18,927 nt of DNA. Origin: Bacteroidota bacterium. GTDB taxonomy: Bacteria > Bacteroidota > Bacteroidia > Chitinophagales > JADJOU01. Where the stretch lies: positions 1 through 18,927 of the forward strand of contig JADJOU010000043.1 in assembly GCA_016713645.1 (NCBI GenBank), in the 5' to 3' direction. A program made the position numbers and the translations under genes. Positions 1 through 8,800 of the stretch are shown in pieces; the stretch's first letter is position 1, and every line of letters starts with the position of its first letter. The notes below the pieces were generated by a model. The model made no database searches, was not told the origin of the DNA, and was given only the letters and a program-made list of their open reading frames with translations.

Positions 1-2457
1 TCATGGGAATAGATATCATCATTATCATTGCCATTTGCAATACCATTTATTGGAGCGAAAATTTGGAAGCATTCCCCAAGTCTAACTGAAGCATTGCTAG
101 GCTAAATTTAGTTTGAGGTAAAATATCAATCAGGTTTGTAGGCACGATTTTATCTCCAATTTGGAGTATTGTTATCAAAATGCATTAACGAATAAATCGC
201 CTGCTCTCCAACGTTGTAGTAATAATATTTTAAACAAGAGTCACTCCATGCGTAAAATCCAATGAATGCGTTTCGCTCTGCTTTCAAAAACAAGCCGCTT
301 CCAATTGCGATATATTTACGGAATTAAAACTCGCCAATCAATTAGCCGCTGTTGAAACATAAGCAGCCACTTTCATCGTACCAGTTAGACTGAGTTTGAT
401 ATTGGCATTAAGCTCGCGGTCTCTGTTGTTAGCCGCATCTAAGCTTCCACTGTAATGGCAGGATTCATTGTATTGTTCTTCCAGTTGTTGTTGGGCATTT
501 GGATAAATTTCAGTTTTGTCGCTATGATATCAAATTTTATTCGAATCATTGGCAGAGACGGTAGCTGTTAGTCCAGGAGATTTCTACCAGGAAGGCAAGG
601 TGCCAACAGCATATTTGCACCCCGAAAGCGAAAATCCAAAATCATCGCGATCAAGATTGCCTCCAAGTATTGTTTTACAAAGACGGCTGCAAACTCAATC
701 TCCGCCTTGGTGAGATTGGCGGATGAATCATCGTGTACAAAGCAAGGAGAGTCCGTAGAGAAAACAATTTGATTTGTACTCACGACACCCCCTGTTGCAA
801 CGCGCGTACTATCAGAGAATAGGGCAATAGATTGGATTGCATCAGACCAATCATTGACAGCGTTGCCCAATGATTGAGCAAGCGTCAGCGAAGAAATAAT
901 GGTCAGGAAAGTATCACCGAGTCTAGTGTATCCGATCCGCCATCGCGAATAGAAAAACTCCATACTTTTACGCCTTGATTTATTGCCAAGGTGTGATTGA
1001 AATTTTCCAAAGAAGAGATGACAGAAGCCTCTGAGGCGTCAACTTGAATAAAATCAGATTCAGATGAACTCGGCAGATTGGTCAAGAAGCTATCGATGGA
1101 AGGAGTGGTCAAATAGCGTCTTTGATTGCCAGCACAATTCGCTTGAATATCTTGAGATAATATTTCTTATTCGAAATAAAGGCCGAGTATAGTCTCTGGT
1201 GCCATTGCTATTGTAGACAACCCGAGCACCGCTGCCACTGTAATTATTATTTGCACTTGGATCTGTGGTATCAATCGGGTCATTGAAAAGTAAACTATCG
1301 CTTAAAATCAAAAGGCGCGCGTTTCCGCCAGTGCCACTTAAAAAATTAACCACAGCACTAGTAATTCCAGGCGATACAAGACTAATTGATGCCTGACCAG
1401 TTGGCACTTCACATCGAGTCGTAAAATTACCTAATAAGGCAGGACTTTTATAGCAAACTCCAGATCCATTGAATTCATATATAGCTGCGTGATAAGTGGT
1501 ATTTGGATTTAAATTGGAGATGGAAAACGAATCTCCAACTCCTCGATAAATGGCATAATTTCCTGTTCCCAATTGGCTGCCTGATCCAAATATGCTATTG
1601 GCAGAATATGTTGAACCAGATGTAGGATCTGCATTGACTGCACTTCCAGATTTAAGCAAGACGAATACACACTATCGCCAGTCCCTCTTGTAAAATTTAA
1701 TTTTCCACTTGTCGTTGCAATATTCGATGCCATAAATGCGGTAGCTTGTCCACTCGGCTGTGCGCAAGATGCGCCGGCAGTAAATGTAATATCATCATAG
1801 GAAGTTCCCACGCTCGTTCCACTCGTTCTCCAATGAATCCATTTGAAATAATAGGTTCTATTGGTATTCAAACCTGTCAATGTGAGATTAAAAGTATCGA
1901 TATCGCCCAAGACGTCGTTATCGCCTTTATTATTGCTTGGAGCAGATGGAGCGTAGAAAGCCACTGATGCAGGAATTCCAATCCACGTTGAAGAGGTAGA
2001 ATCTCTATACATCAATTCTCTACCTTGAGCAGCGCCGGAAGCGCCAGCATTAATCACCTTGACCAAATAGGAAATATTGAGTGTAGATGAAGTACCATTT
2101 TTAATTGCCAAACAAATTTGATTGACGCCATTGGTGGCATTGGAAGACCCTTGGACATAGATCGATGCATTTGTTGTGGATGTTGCATTATATCCATAAA
2201 TGGACCCTGTAGATGTTGATGCTGTGGCGGCGGCAATCGTAGCATTTCCAGTAGGATTAGCTGCTTCAGCAAGTGCTTGAGTGCTGACTGACCCACCACT
2301 TATGCCATTCCAACCCTGTATACCCGCTGGATAAGAAGTAAAAGGTCGTTGTTCCAAAATTGGTAAAAAATGGGAGATTCTGCGCTGAAGGCAAGGTTTG
2401 ACCAATGAGATTAAGCGTAAAAATCATGGTAAATAGGCTTGTGTAAAAATATTTCAT
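1..2457 (-). pseudogene. Decayed secreted multi-domain surface protein (adhesin-like)
   Basis: The 5' end is at 2457, where an ATG opens a clear signal peptide (MKYFYTSLFTMIFTLNLIGQ) followed by the mature start TLPSAQNLPFFTNFGTTTF. The reading then shifts frame at about 2340-2343 (run of A on the plus strand), about 1657-1665, between about 1190 and 1090, near 963-900 and near 690, and stops accumulate below 568. Joining the frames gives a Gly/Ser/Thr/Asn-rich polypeptide: an N-terminal beta-sandwich stretch, a fibronectin-III-like stretch with the typical text GLNTNRTYYFKW, a second one with NLNPNTTYHAAIYEFNG, then a stretch with WSDAIQSIALFSDSTRVATGG that resembles repeat domains of large Bacteroidota surface proteins. 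Coding-like text continues to the window edge, so the 3' end is probably outside; no type IX secretion C-terminal signal can be seen. The role in adhesion or the cell surface is inferred from composition only. Confidence 0.65.
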
Positions 2458-3403
2458 CGTATAATAATTTATGGCACAAAAGTATTTTACGGGAGAATCA
2501 ATCTAATTACAGAAACAATGTAAATACATGAACAAATCCTCTTGATAATGTAATAAATAGGTTTACGCTTTGTGCAAAGTTGTAATAGACTTAAGGAAAA
2601 TTTGAAGAAGAATGAAAGACACCAATATGAATCCTCCTATTGCATGCTTTTCAATTAATGACTATACTTGTTATATAAATACCAAAAGACCATGTTAGAA
2701 TCTTTAATCTCAATTCTTTTGATGTCGCAAAGAATTTTCAAATTAATAATTTGTATGAAAAAAAAATCATTTTTTATTTTCTTTGATATTTTCAATGCAT
2801 TAGATGCACAAAACTTGTTGATATTGAAATCCATCACTAAGAATAATGACACGATCAATTCAAACTTAAAGTCAAAACAACTTGGCTGCGGCCAGATGAA
2901 ATTGATATTGGCGGTATAATAGACGGTTTGATTTATAAAAATAGTCAAGGAAAAAAAATGAAAATCTCTACCAATTATATCCGACGCCTTGCGATTTACC
3001 GATTTACAGAATAAAGAGAGAATATTCTACAACGATGGGACTAAGACATTAAATGAATTGATGTACCAGGGCAAAATAAGGTGGTATCGAACATTCTCCA
3101 CAAGCACTTATGATGGTCATTTAAATAATATATGATTGTTTTGAAAATGAACTTGATGAAAGAAGGGCTTGTGGGAGTTTTGATGGGCATAAAGGCAAAA
3201 CTCAAGAAACCAACTAGAAGATCAAGAACTGATTTAGAAGATTTTATTGATCGAATGAAAATGGACTATAAGATATTATCATTTTCATACTAAAAAAAAA
3301 TACGACGAGGAAGTTCCTGTCGATATTGAAGATACAATAAAACTAGCAATTCATGCATATTACTTGACCTAAAAAAAGAGACTTAATGATTTTTTGTTTC
3401 GTT
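2458..3403. other. Gene-poor stretch with broken coding traces
   Basis: No intact gene is supported. Plus-strand fragments look coding-like but lack proper starts: an open frame at 2850-3014 reads TWLRPDEIDIGGIIDGLIYK and then KKMKISTNYIRRLAIYRFTE before a TAA, and a 48-codon frame at 3147-3293 starts with ATG. The longer open frames on both strands at 2655-2948 are AT-rich and overlap each other, so they are probably chance. I do not recognise the family of the fragments. The stretch is best read as the remains of one or more small decayed genes on the plus strand. Confidence 0.35.
2477..2484 (-). promoter_or_regulatory. Putative -7 promoter element of the surface-protein pseudogene
   Basis: Read on the minus strand this is TACTTTTG, a match to the Bacteroidota -7 consensus TAnnTTTG, lying 19 bases upstream of the ATG at 2457. 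No good -33 TTTG element is seen at the usual spacing, so this rests on the -7 match and position only. Confidence 0.35.
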
Positions 3404-4225
3404 TTACATCCTACTTATCAACTCCACCACCAAGCCTGTCATCTTGGGCTCTGCTTCTGAAGCCTTTTGAAGGACAATGTCGTGACTGACTTCTTGCATT
3501 TTATTGAGTGGATAGCCACAATCCGCTATGACGGATATTCCAAAAACCTCCATGCCCATGTGTCGAGCGACAATCACTTCTGGCACCGTGCTCATGCCCA
3601 CAGCATCGCCTCCGATCAAGTGAAAAAACTTATACTCTGCCGGCGTCTCAAAGGTAGGACCTTGCACCCCGACATAGACTCCTTTCTCACACCGAATATT
3701 CATGCTGCGCGCTATCTCTAATCCCGCCTCAATCCATTGAGCATTATAAGTATGCATCATATCGGGAAATCTAGGACCCAATTCGTCGTAGTTCTTTCCG
3801 CGCAATGGATGCTCAGGTTGTAGATTGATGTGGTCGCTGATGATGACCAAATCGCCCACTTCCTGATTTGGATTCAATCCACCGGAGGCATTGGAAACGA
3901 TGAGGTTTTTCACGCCTAATAATTTCATCAAGCGAATGGGATATGTCACCTGCGTCATGGTGTAGCCCTCGTAATAATGAAAGCGCCCACTCATACAGAC
4001 AATATTCTTACCCTTGATTTTTCCAAAAATCAATTGACTCTTATGTCCTTTTACGGTAGATTGCGGAAAGTGGGGAATATCGCTGTATTCGATTTGATGT
4101 ACAATTTCTATTTCATGTGTCAATTGAGATAGACCAGAACCGAGCACTATACCAATCTCAGGAACAAATTTTGTCTCTTCCCTTATATAGGCCAAGCTAT
4201 CATTTAATAAGTCGATTATATTCAT
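3404..4225 (-). CDS. punA: Purine nucleoside phosphorylase (PNP family 1)
   Basis: This cytosolic enzyme cleaves purine (deoxy)ribonucleosides with phosphate to the free base and (deoxy)ribose-1-phosphate in purine salvage. The 273-residue protein has the usual length for the trimeric PNP family. Visible motifs: the phosphate-binding GSGLSQL (29-35) and GHKSQ (60-64), SGRFHYYEGY (79-88), NASGGLN (112-118), and the purine-site region GPTFETPAEY (189-198) followed by VGMSTVPE (209-216). At the position where mammalian PNPs carry the base-contacting Asn, this protein reads SVIADCG, with Asp235. I chose ATG 4225 (MNIIDLLND) over the upstream in-frame codon at 4276, because that extension is not family-like and would run into the TPR reading frame, whose stop lies at 4267. 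It lies 41 bases downstream of the TPR fragment and is intact, unlike that fragment. Confidence 0.93.
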   Translation of the reverse strand: MNIIDLLNDSLAYIREETKFVPEIGIVLGSGLSQLTHEIEIVHQIEYSDIPHFPQSTVKGHKSQLIFGKIKGKNIVCMSGRFHYYEGYTMTQVTYPIRLMKLLGVKNLIVSNASGGLNPNQEVGDLVIISDHINLQPEHPLRGKNYDELGPRFPDMMHTYNAQWIEAGLEIARSMNIRCEKGVYVGVQGPTFETPAEYKFFHLIGGDAVGMSTVPEVIVARHMGMEVFGISVIADCGYPLNKMQEVSHDIVLQKASEAEPKMTGLVVELISRM

Positions 4226-4266
4226 TGTCAATTTATTTTTATTGAGAGATACGAGAGCGCAAATAT

Positions 4267-4800
4267 TTACTTGCAATACTTTTTGATATCATCGCTCGCT
4301 CGTTCATATTTTAATTCTTTAGACTTCTGCAAATCCTTGCATCCATCGAGCAGATTGGTATTGATAATTTTAGAAATTCCGCGGAGATAAAATGTATAAC
4401 CATTGTCTGGAACCAATTTAATCGCCTCATCAAAATCTGCGATGGCCTTGTCATTTTTATTTTGCATCGCCAAGCATATACCACGATTGATAAAGACAAT
4501 TTCGTAGCTTGAGCTCGCTTGATTTACAAAATCATAATTCTCTATGGCTGATTCTAATTTCCCTTGTAAAAAATAAATATTTGCTCGAGCTATATAGGCT
4601 TGAATTGCAGTTTTATTCACAACAATAGCCTTATTGATATCGCGCTCTGCTTCATCTAATTGCCCCAATCTCTGATAGACCACACTTCGATTGTAGAGCG
4701 CTTCATAATTTAAACTGTCCAATTCAATTACGCGATTGTAATAATCCATGGCCGATTTATAAGATCCCGCAGTTAAATCCATCTCTCCTGCTAGTCAAGA
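4267..4800 (-). pseudogene. TPR-repeat segment, frameshifted from the upstream LysM gene
   Basis: The open frame from 4782 encodes about 171 residues of tetratricopeptide repeats (for example AMDYYNRVIELDSLNYEALY, then AERDINKAIVVNKTAIQAYI, then AIADFDEAIKLVPDNGYTFY) and ends with a cysteine-containing tail. Upstream the repeat text continues in a second frame (EEGLDKKNYKKAYKSIQESL, then EINPNNIESLLTSR), so a frameshift sits near 4785-4800. A further shift near 4885-4895 leads back to a third frame (EPVDTFTAQKSEFQL) that abuts the end of the LysM fragment. The simplest reading is one ancestral secreted protein of LysM domains plus C-terminal TPRs, now broken in three places. The ATG at 4782 lies inside a repeat and is not a convincing native start. 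Sequencing indels could give the same pattern. Confidence 0.6.
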
Positions 4801-4931
4801 GCGATTCAATATTATTCGGATTGATCTCTAAGCTCTCTTGAATTGATTTATATGCCTTTTTGTAATTTTTTTTATCCAAACCTTCTTCGCCATATACAAC
4901 TGAAACTCAGATTTCTGAGCAGTGAACGTAT

Positions 4932-5639
4932 CTACAGGTTCTTGAAATTTTGCTTTCTTTGTTTTTTACTCACTTTCACTTCATCGAGTTGAACGAGGCT
5001 ATTCGTATCGCGCAATGCATCCTTATTGGATTTGTTGCTTACGCCCTTCTCTGATTCAAAATTTTCCCTTGGGAAATAAATATGATTTTTTTTGAGTTTA
5101 AATAAATCGGATTCGTATTTCTTCAATTTGATGTGTCCAGCGTCGATAGTGCGCAATTCGATCAATTCAATTTTATTTCGCTCGCGAATATCTTCATAAG
5201 TTGCATTGGTCTTGAGTTCTTGTTCACTCTTGCTCACGGTCATATCTTCATCGATGGGAATCTTAATCACTTTGCCCACTTTAGGAATATCCTTCCCTGG
5301 AATATTGTTGATCTTCAAAATATCATAGACAGGCAATCCATAGAGCCGGCCTATTGAATAATAGTTCTCACCTGCTTTAATCGTATGGTATTTAAATTTC
5401 TGTTCCCTGTTTTTTGATTTGACATCGTAGTAAGACTGCGGAATTTTGATTTTCTGTTCAATTTTCAACGGCGTAGCAATTTCTTTAAAATCATTGATAT
5501 CGGCGATTAATCGAGGCGTTGTGCCATAAACCCTAGAAATTGAATAGATGCTCTCTCCTTTTCGAACGGTATGAAAGAGTGTTTGAGCGCCTAAAGAGAA
5601 AGCAATAATTACAAAGAGAAAAAAGAAATTGAATCTCAT
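4932..5639 (-). CDS. Secreted protein with two LysM domains (N-terminal part of a broken LysM-TPR gene)
   Basis: The 235-residue product has a signal peptide (MRFNFFFLFVIIAFSLGA, 1-18) and two LysM peptidoglycan-binding modules at about 23-66 (HTVRKGESIYSISRVYGTTP) and 84-128 (HTIKAGENYYSIGRLYGLPV). It then has a charged, Lys-rich linker and a stop. The start is ATG 5639, which shares one base with the TGA of the upstream gene (TGATG), a layout typical of translational coupling; the TTG at 5642 is less likely. Coding-like text continues past the stop in another frame into TPR repeats, so the protein is probably truncated by a frameshift near the A-run at about 4950-4965. It likely acts in the periplasm at the cell wall; no catalytic domain is visible. 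Confidence 0.75.
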   Translation of the reverse strand: MRFNFFFLFVIIAFSLGAQTLFHTVRKGESIYSISRVYGTTPRLIADINDFKEIATPLKIEQKIKIPQSYYDVKSKNREQKFKYHTIKAGENYYSIGRLYGLPVYDILKINNIPGKDIPKVGKVIKIPIDEDMTVSKSEQELKTNATYEDIRERNKIELIELRTIDAGHIKLKKYESDLFKLKKNHIYFPRENFESEKGVSNKSNKDALRDTNSLVQLDEVKVSKKQRKQNFKNL

Positions 5640-5938
5640 CAAATCAAAATTAAGTCGATAATAATTGGGTTGGGGAAACCTTCATTGACTTTGTCTAAAA
5701 TGCCTTCCTTTAAATTATGTAATTCATTTCTCAGCGGTGCTGAATCAATTTTGAGAAATAATCTTCTGTCTTTGATATAGATTTGCTGAGTGTGATTGCC
5801 GATGAGTTTGCCGACAATTTCGTTCCAATGGGCAATAATTTTCATCTCATTGGCCTTTTGTTGCATATTGAATTTCTGAAACATGGAGCCGATGGCTTGT
5901 TTCATCGAATACAAATTATGGTCATGGTTTCCGCTCAT
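5639..5938 (-). CDS. DUF721 / DciA-like protein
   Basis: This 99-residue protein matches the short Bacteroidota form of the DUF721 (DciA) family: an N-terminal helix region (MKQAIGSMFQKFNMQQKANE), then the core IIAHWNEIVGKLIGNHTQQI, then the beta-hairpin text KDRRLFLKIDSAPLRNELHN. In bacteria without DnaC or DnaI, DciA proteins help load or operate the replicative helicase DnaB; the assignment here is by family resemblance only. Its TGA overlaps the ATG of the LysM gene. It is divergent from the TonB receptor gene, with about 115 bases between start codons. Confidence 0.75.
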   Translation of the reverse strand: MSGNHDHNLYSMKQAIGSMFQKFNMQQKANEMKIIAHWNEIVGKLIGNHTQQIYIKDRRLFLKIDSAPLRNELHNLKEGILDKVNEGFPNPIIIDLILI

Positions 5939-5945
5939 TGTCCTG

Positions 5946-5953
5946 CAAATGTA
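5946..5953 (-). promoter_or_regulatory. Putative -7 promoter element of the DUF721-LysM operon
   Basis: Minus-strand TACATTTG matches TAnnTTTG exactly and sits seven bases upstream of the ATG at 5938, implying a very short leader. No matching -33 element was found. A comparable element for the divergent receptor gene was not found. Confidence 0.35.
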
Positions 5954-6054
5954 TAAACTAATTTGTATCTCTCCTTTTGAAGATTGAAAATATATTTTAC
6001 CATCTTTTCTTATTTTTACAAAATATTATGAAGATTGTTGCGTTTAAGCAGGAT

Positions 6055-8553
6055 ATGATGAAATTCACCCTTTTGGTTTTCCAATTGCTCTGTATAGCTC
6101 AATTGTTTGGCCAGACAGCCGTGTTGAAAGGCAAAGTGACTGATGCGCTCAATCGCCCGCTCAAAGACATCACCATCTACCTCAAAGAGGACAAATCCAT
6201 CCAAGCTTTGAGTAACCAAGATGGTAATTATACGCTCAAAATTCCCGCAGAGAGAAAGTGGACCCTGATTATCAGCAGATTGAACTTCAGGAAAATCGAA
6301 AAAAAAATCAATCCCAAGGATGGAGAAAACCTCGACATCAATGGAACGATGGTCATCAAAGAATTAAAGACGACTATTGTCAAAGGGGGTAAAAAAATCA
6401 GGACAGAAGTCAGCATGAATGAAATGGTGACGCGCACCGACCAAGTCAATCCATCAGGGAATTTGGAAAACATGCTCAAATTTCAAGGAATCGGGGTGGC
6501 TGGCAATAATGAATTGAGCTCCTCTTATTCTGTCCGCGGAGGAAACTTCGATGAAAACCTCGTCTATGTCAATGACTTTGAAATCTATCGCCCTTTTCTA
6601 ATCCGCTCTGGACAGCAAGAGGGATTGAGTTTTGCCAATCCCAATATGGTGCAGAACATCAAATTCTCCTCAGGTGGATTTGCCCCAAAATATGGCGATA
6701 AAATAGCTTCCGTCCTCGATATCAAATACAAAAAACCAGATAAACTTCGGACGACAGGGGAACTCAGTTTTCTCGGTGGCGCGGTTACTTTGGAAGGCGC
6801 TAGCAAGAGCAGAAATACCACTTTTATCGGTGGATTTCGATTCAAATCAGCGCAATATCTTTTAGGTTCATTGGATGTGAAAGGTCAATACCAACCTTCC
6901 TTTTTGGACATACAAACCTATGTGACTCAGGCCATCTCTCCTAAACTCTCCATCGACTGGCTGACCAATTATTCCAGCAATGCTTACTATTTTGCACCTG
7001 AAACAAGAACGACTCGATTTGGTTTGGTAAATTACACCTTGGATTTCACCGTAAAATATGAAGGGTCTGAAAATGACAAATACCAAAACTTCATGACGGG
7101 AGTTTCTGCCACTTATAAAGCCAATGACAGGCAAGTTTTTAAACTATTGGCAGCACACTACCGCACACAAGAGAATGAGCGCTATGATATCACGGGTAAA
7201 TATGTCATCGGAGAAGTGGAAACAGATATCAATAAACCCAATTTCAATGAAGTCAAGTCGGCCCTCGGATTTGGGCAATTTCAAAATTGGGCGCGCAATC
7301 AATTGAATACAGAAATTTACTATGCAGGAGCAAAAGCCTCCTTTCAATACAATAAGCATACAGTGTCAACGGGCATTGGTTGGAAATTTGAGCATATCAA
7401 AGATAAATTGAGTGAATGGACAATGACGGATTCTGCTGGCTATTCCTTGCCGCTCAACCACGATGAGATGAAATTGGAGAGCGTCATCAAATCCACCCAT
7501 GAAATCAATTCACAGCGCGCTGAGGGATATGTGCAAGATGCCTGGACATGGGATAGAGATAGCGCCGCATCTTTTGGATTTACCTATGGATTGAGGTATA
7601 ATTACTGGTATTACAATAAAGAATTGCTGATCAGTCCGCGTGCGCAATTCTATTATATCCCCAATACCAAGAAGAATTGGGTAATTACAGGTGCTGTTGG
7701 TTTATATCAACAACCTCCCTATTATAGAGAATTGAGGGATTTCAGCGGAAAAATCAATCCAGAAGTCAAAGCGCAAAAGTCCTTGCACTATATCCTCGGA
7801 AGTGATTTATTGTTCAAAGCGGGCAATCGACCATTTAAATTCACCACAGAATTGTATTACAAGCATCTCTGGGATGTGAATCAATACGATTATCAAAATG
7901 TCTTGATTCGCTATGTCGCAAAAAACAATGCGGTGGCATACGCCACAGGTGTGGATTTTCGCGTACAAGGAGAATTGGTGGAAGGAGCTGAGAGGTGGGT
8001 GAATCTATCCTTTATGCAGACCAAAGAATTTGTCGGAGGCTTGACTTTCTACAATTACAAAGATGATACAGGCGGCATATTCCCTTCAATTTCATATACC
8101 AATAGAGATATTGTCGATTCCATCCCCTATGAGCGGGGATATGTGAACAGACCTACCAACCAGCTCGTTTCATTCAATGTATTTTTTGAAGATTATATTC
8201 CCAACCATCCAGAATTCAGGGTGCATTTGAATTTATCCTATGGGAGCGGATTCCCATTTGGGCCTGTCAATAATGATAAATTCCGAAATGCATTTCAATT
8301 TCAATCATACAAGCGCGTAGATATTGGATTTTCTGCGATGTTATACGATATCAAAAAGCGCAAGGTGCAATATGAAAAAGTGCAATACAAACACCTCAAG
8401 TCCATTTGGGCGACATTAGAGGTATTCAACCTATTGGGCATATCCAATGAGGTCTCCAAAGAATGGATCAAGGATTATTCCAATCGAATCTATGCCATAC
8501 CAAATTATTTGACGGGCAGAAGGGTGAATTTGCGGATTGTGGTGAAATTTTAA
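6055..8553 (+). CDS. TonB-dependent outer-membrane receptor with CarboxypepD-reg-like domain
   Basis: Reading from ATG 6055 gives 832 residues: a signal peptide (KFTLLVFQLLCIAQLFGQTA), a carboxypeptidase-regulatory-like domain at about 23-100 (AVLKGKVTDALNRPLKDITI, with SNQDGNYTLKIP), a plug domain at about 125-235 (SSSYSVRGGNFDENLVYVND, with GGFAPKYGDKIASVLDI), then a long barrel rich in aromatic residues, ending in a terminal phenylalanine (LRIVVKF) as expected for outer-membrane barrels. It imports a ligand across the outer membrane using TonB/ExbBD energy. No SusD-like partner gene is nearby, so it is not a typical SusCD pair and the substrate is unknown. Earlier in-frame ATGs at 5977 and 6028 would bury the signal peptide. 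The gene is intact, in contrast to its broken neighbours, and its stop is directly followed by a hairpin. Confidence 0.9.
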   Translation: MMKFTLLVFQLLCIAQLFGQTAVLKGKVTDALNRPLKDITIYLKEDKSIQALSNQDGNYTLKIPAERKWTLIISRLNFRKIEKKINPKDGENLDINGTMVIKELKTTIVKGGKKIRTEVSMNEMVTRTDQVNPSGNLENMLKFQGIGVAGNNELSSSYSVRGGNFDENLVYVNDFEIYRPFLIRSGQQEGLSFANPNMVQNIKFSSGGFAPKYGDKIASVLDIKYKKPDKLRTTGELSFLGGAVTLEGASKSRNTTFIGGFRFKSAQYLLGSLDVKGQYQPSFLDIQTYVTQAISPKLSIDWLTNYSSNAYYFAPETRTTRFGLVNYTLDFTVKYEGSENDKYQNFMTGVSATYKANDRQVFKLLAAHYRTQENERYDITGKYVIGEVETDINKPNFNEVKSALGFGQFQNWARNQLNTEIYYAGAKASFQYNKHTVSTGIGWKFEHIKDKLSEWTMTDSAGYSLPLNHDEMKLESVIKSTHEINSQRAEGYVQDAWTWDRDSAASFGFTYGLRYNYWYYNKELLISPRAQFYYIPNTKKNWVITGAVGLYQQPPYYRELRDFSGKINPEVKAQKSLHYILGSDLLFKAGNRPFKFTTELYYKHLWDVNQYDYQNVLIRYVAKNNAVAYATGVDFRVQGELVEGAERWVNLSFMQTKEFVGGLTFYNYKDDTGGIFPSISYTNRDIVDSIPYERGYVNRPTNQLVSFNVFFEDYIPNHPEFRVHLNLSYGSGFPFGPVNNDKFRNAFQFQSYKRVDIGFSAMLYDIKKRKVQYEKVQYKHLKSIWATLEVFNLLGISNEVSKEWIKDYSNRIYAIPNYLTGRRVNLRIVVKF

Positions 8554-8560
8554 TGGGCGC

Positions 8561-8592
8561 GTCATATGGCGAAAAATTTTCGCCCATATGAC
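8561..8592. terminator. Palindrome just after the TonB receptor stop
   Basis: Arms GTCATATGGCGAAAA and TTTTCGCCCATATGAC pair almost fully, with one bulged base. It begins eight bases after the TAA and could act as a transcription terminator. It is also the first member of the GGCGAAA...TTTCGCC palindrome family that fills this intergenic region, so a terminator role is an inference. Confidence 0.5.
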
Positions 8593-8630
8593 GTCACATG
8601 GCGAAAAACCACGTCGGGGCGCAAAAATAG

Positions 8631-8674
8631 GCGCAAAAATAGGGGCGAAAGATTTTTCGCCCCTATTTTTGCGC
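8631..8674. terminator. Perfect 20-bp-arm hairpin, likely bidirectional terminator
   Basis: The arms are GCGCAAAAATAGGGGCGAAA and its exact complement, separated by the loop GATT. The perfect 20-base stem lies between two convergent transcription units (the TonB receptor and the sulfur operon), and its inner AAA/TTT and outer AAAAA/TTTTT tracts suit termination in both directions. A partial direct repeat of the left arm (GCGCAAAAATAG) precedes it at about 8619. Confidence 0.55.
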
Positions 8675-8679
8675 ATTGG

Positions 8680-8800
8680 GGCGAAATTTTTCGCCGCACC
8701 ATATGGGCGAAATGCTCGCCGCCACATATGGGCGAAAGATTCGCCGCCACATATGGGCGAAATTATTCGCCGCACCAAATGGGCGAAAAATTTTTCGCCC
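8680..8800. repeat. Tandem array of five short palindromes, period 25-26 bases
   Basis: Palindromic cores start at 8680 (GGCGAAATTTTTCGCC), 8706 (GGCGAAATGCTCGCC), 8731 (GGCGAAAGATTCGCC), 8756 (GGCGAAATTATTCGCC) and 8781 (GGGCGAAAAATTTTTCGCCC, a perfect 20-base palindrome). The joints are variants of GCACCATATG or GCCACATATG. The arms are conserved while the loop centre varies, as in REP-type elements. Conceptual translations of this region in every frame (text such as WAKNFSP or GEKFFAP) come from the repeats and are not proteins. Confidence 0.85.

Noticed and set aside
2655..2948. Open frames of 83-97 codons on both strands
   Set aside because: They overlap each other in AT-rich DNA, show no recognisable motif, and conflict with the coding-like trace in another plus-strand frame.
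8680..8800. Regularly spaced repeats suggesting a CRISPR array
   Set aside because: The units are contiguous 25-26-base palindromes with no unique spacers of 30 or more bases, and no cas genes are nearby.
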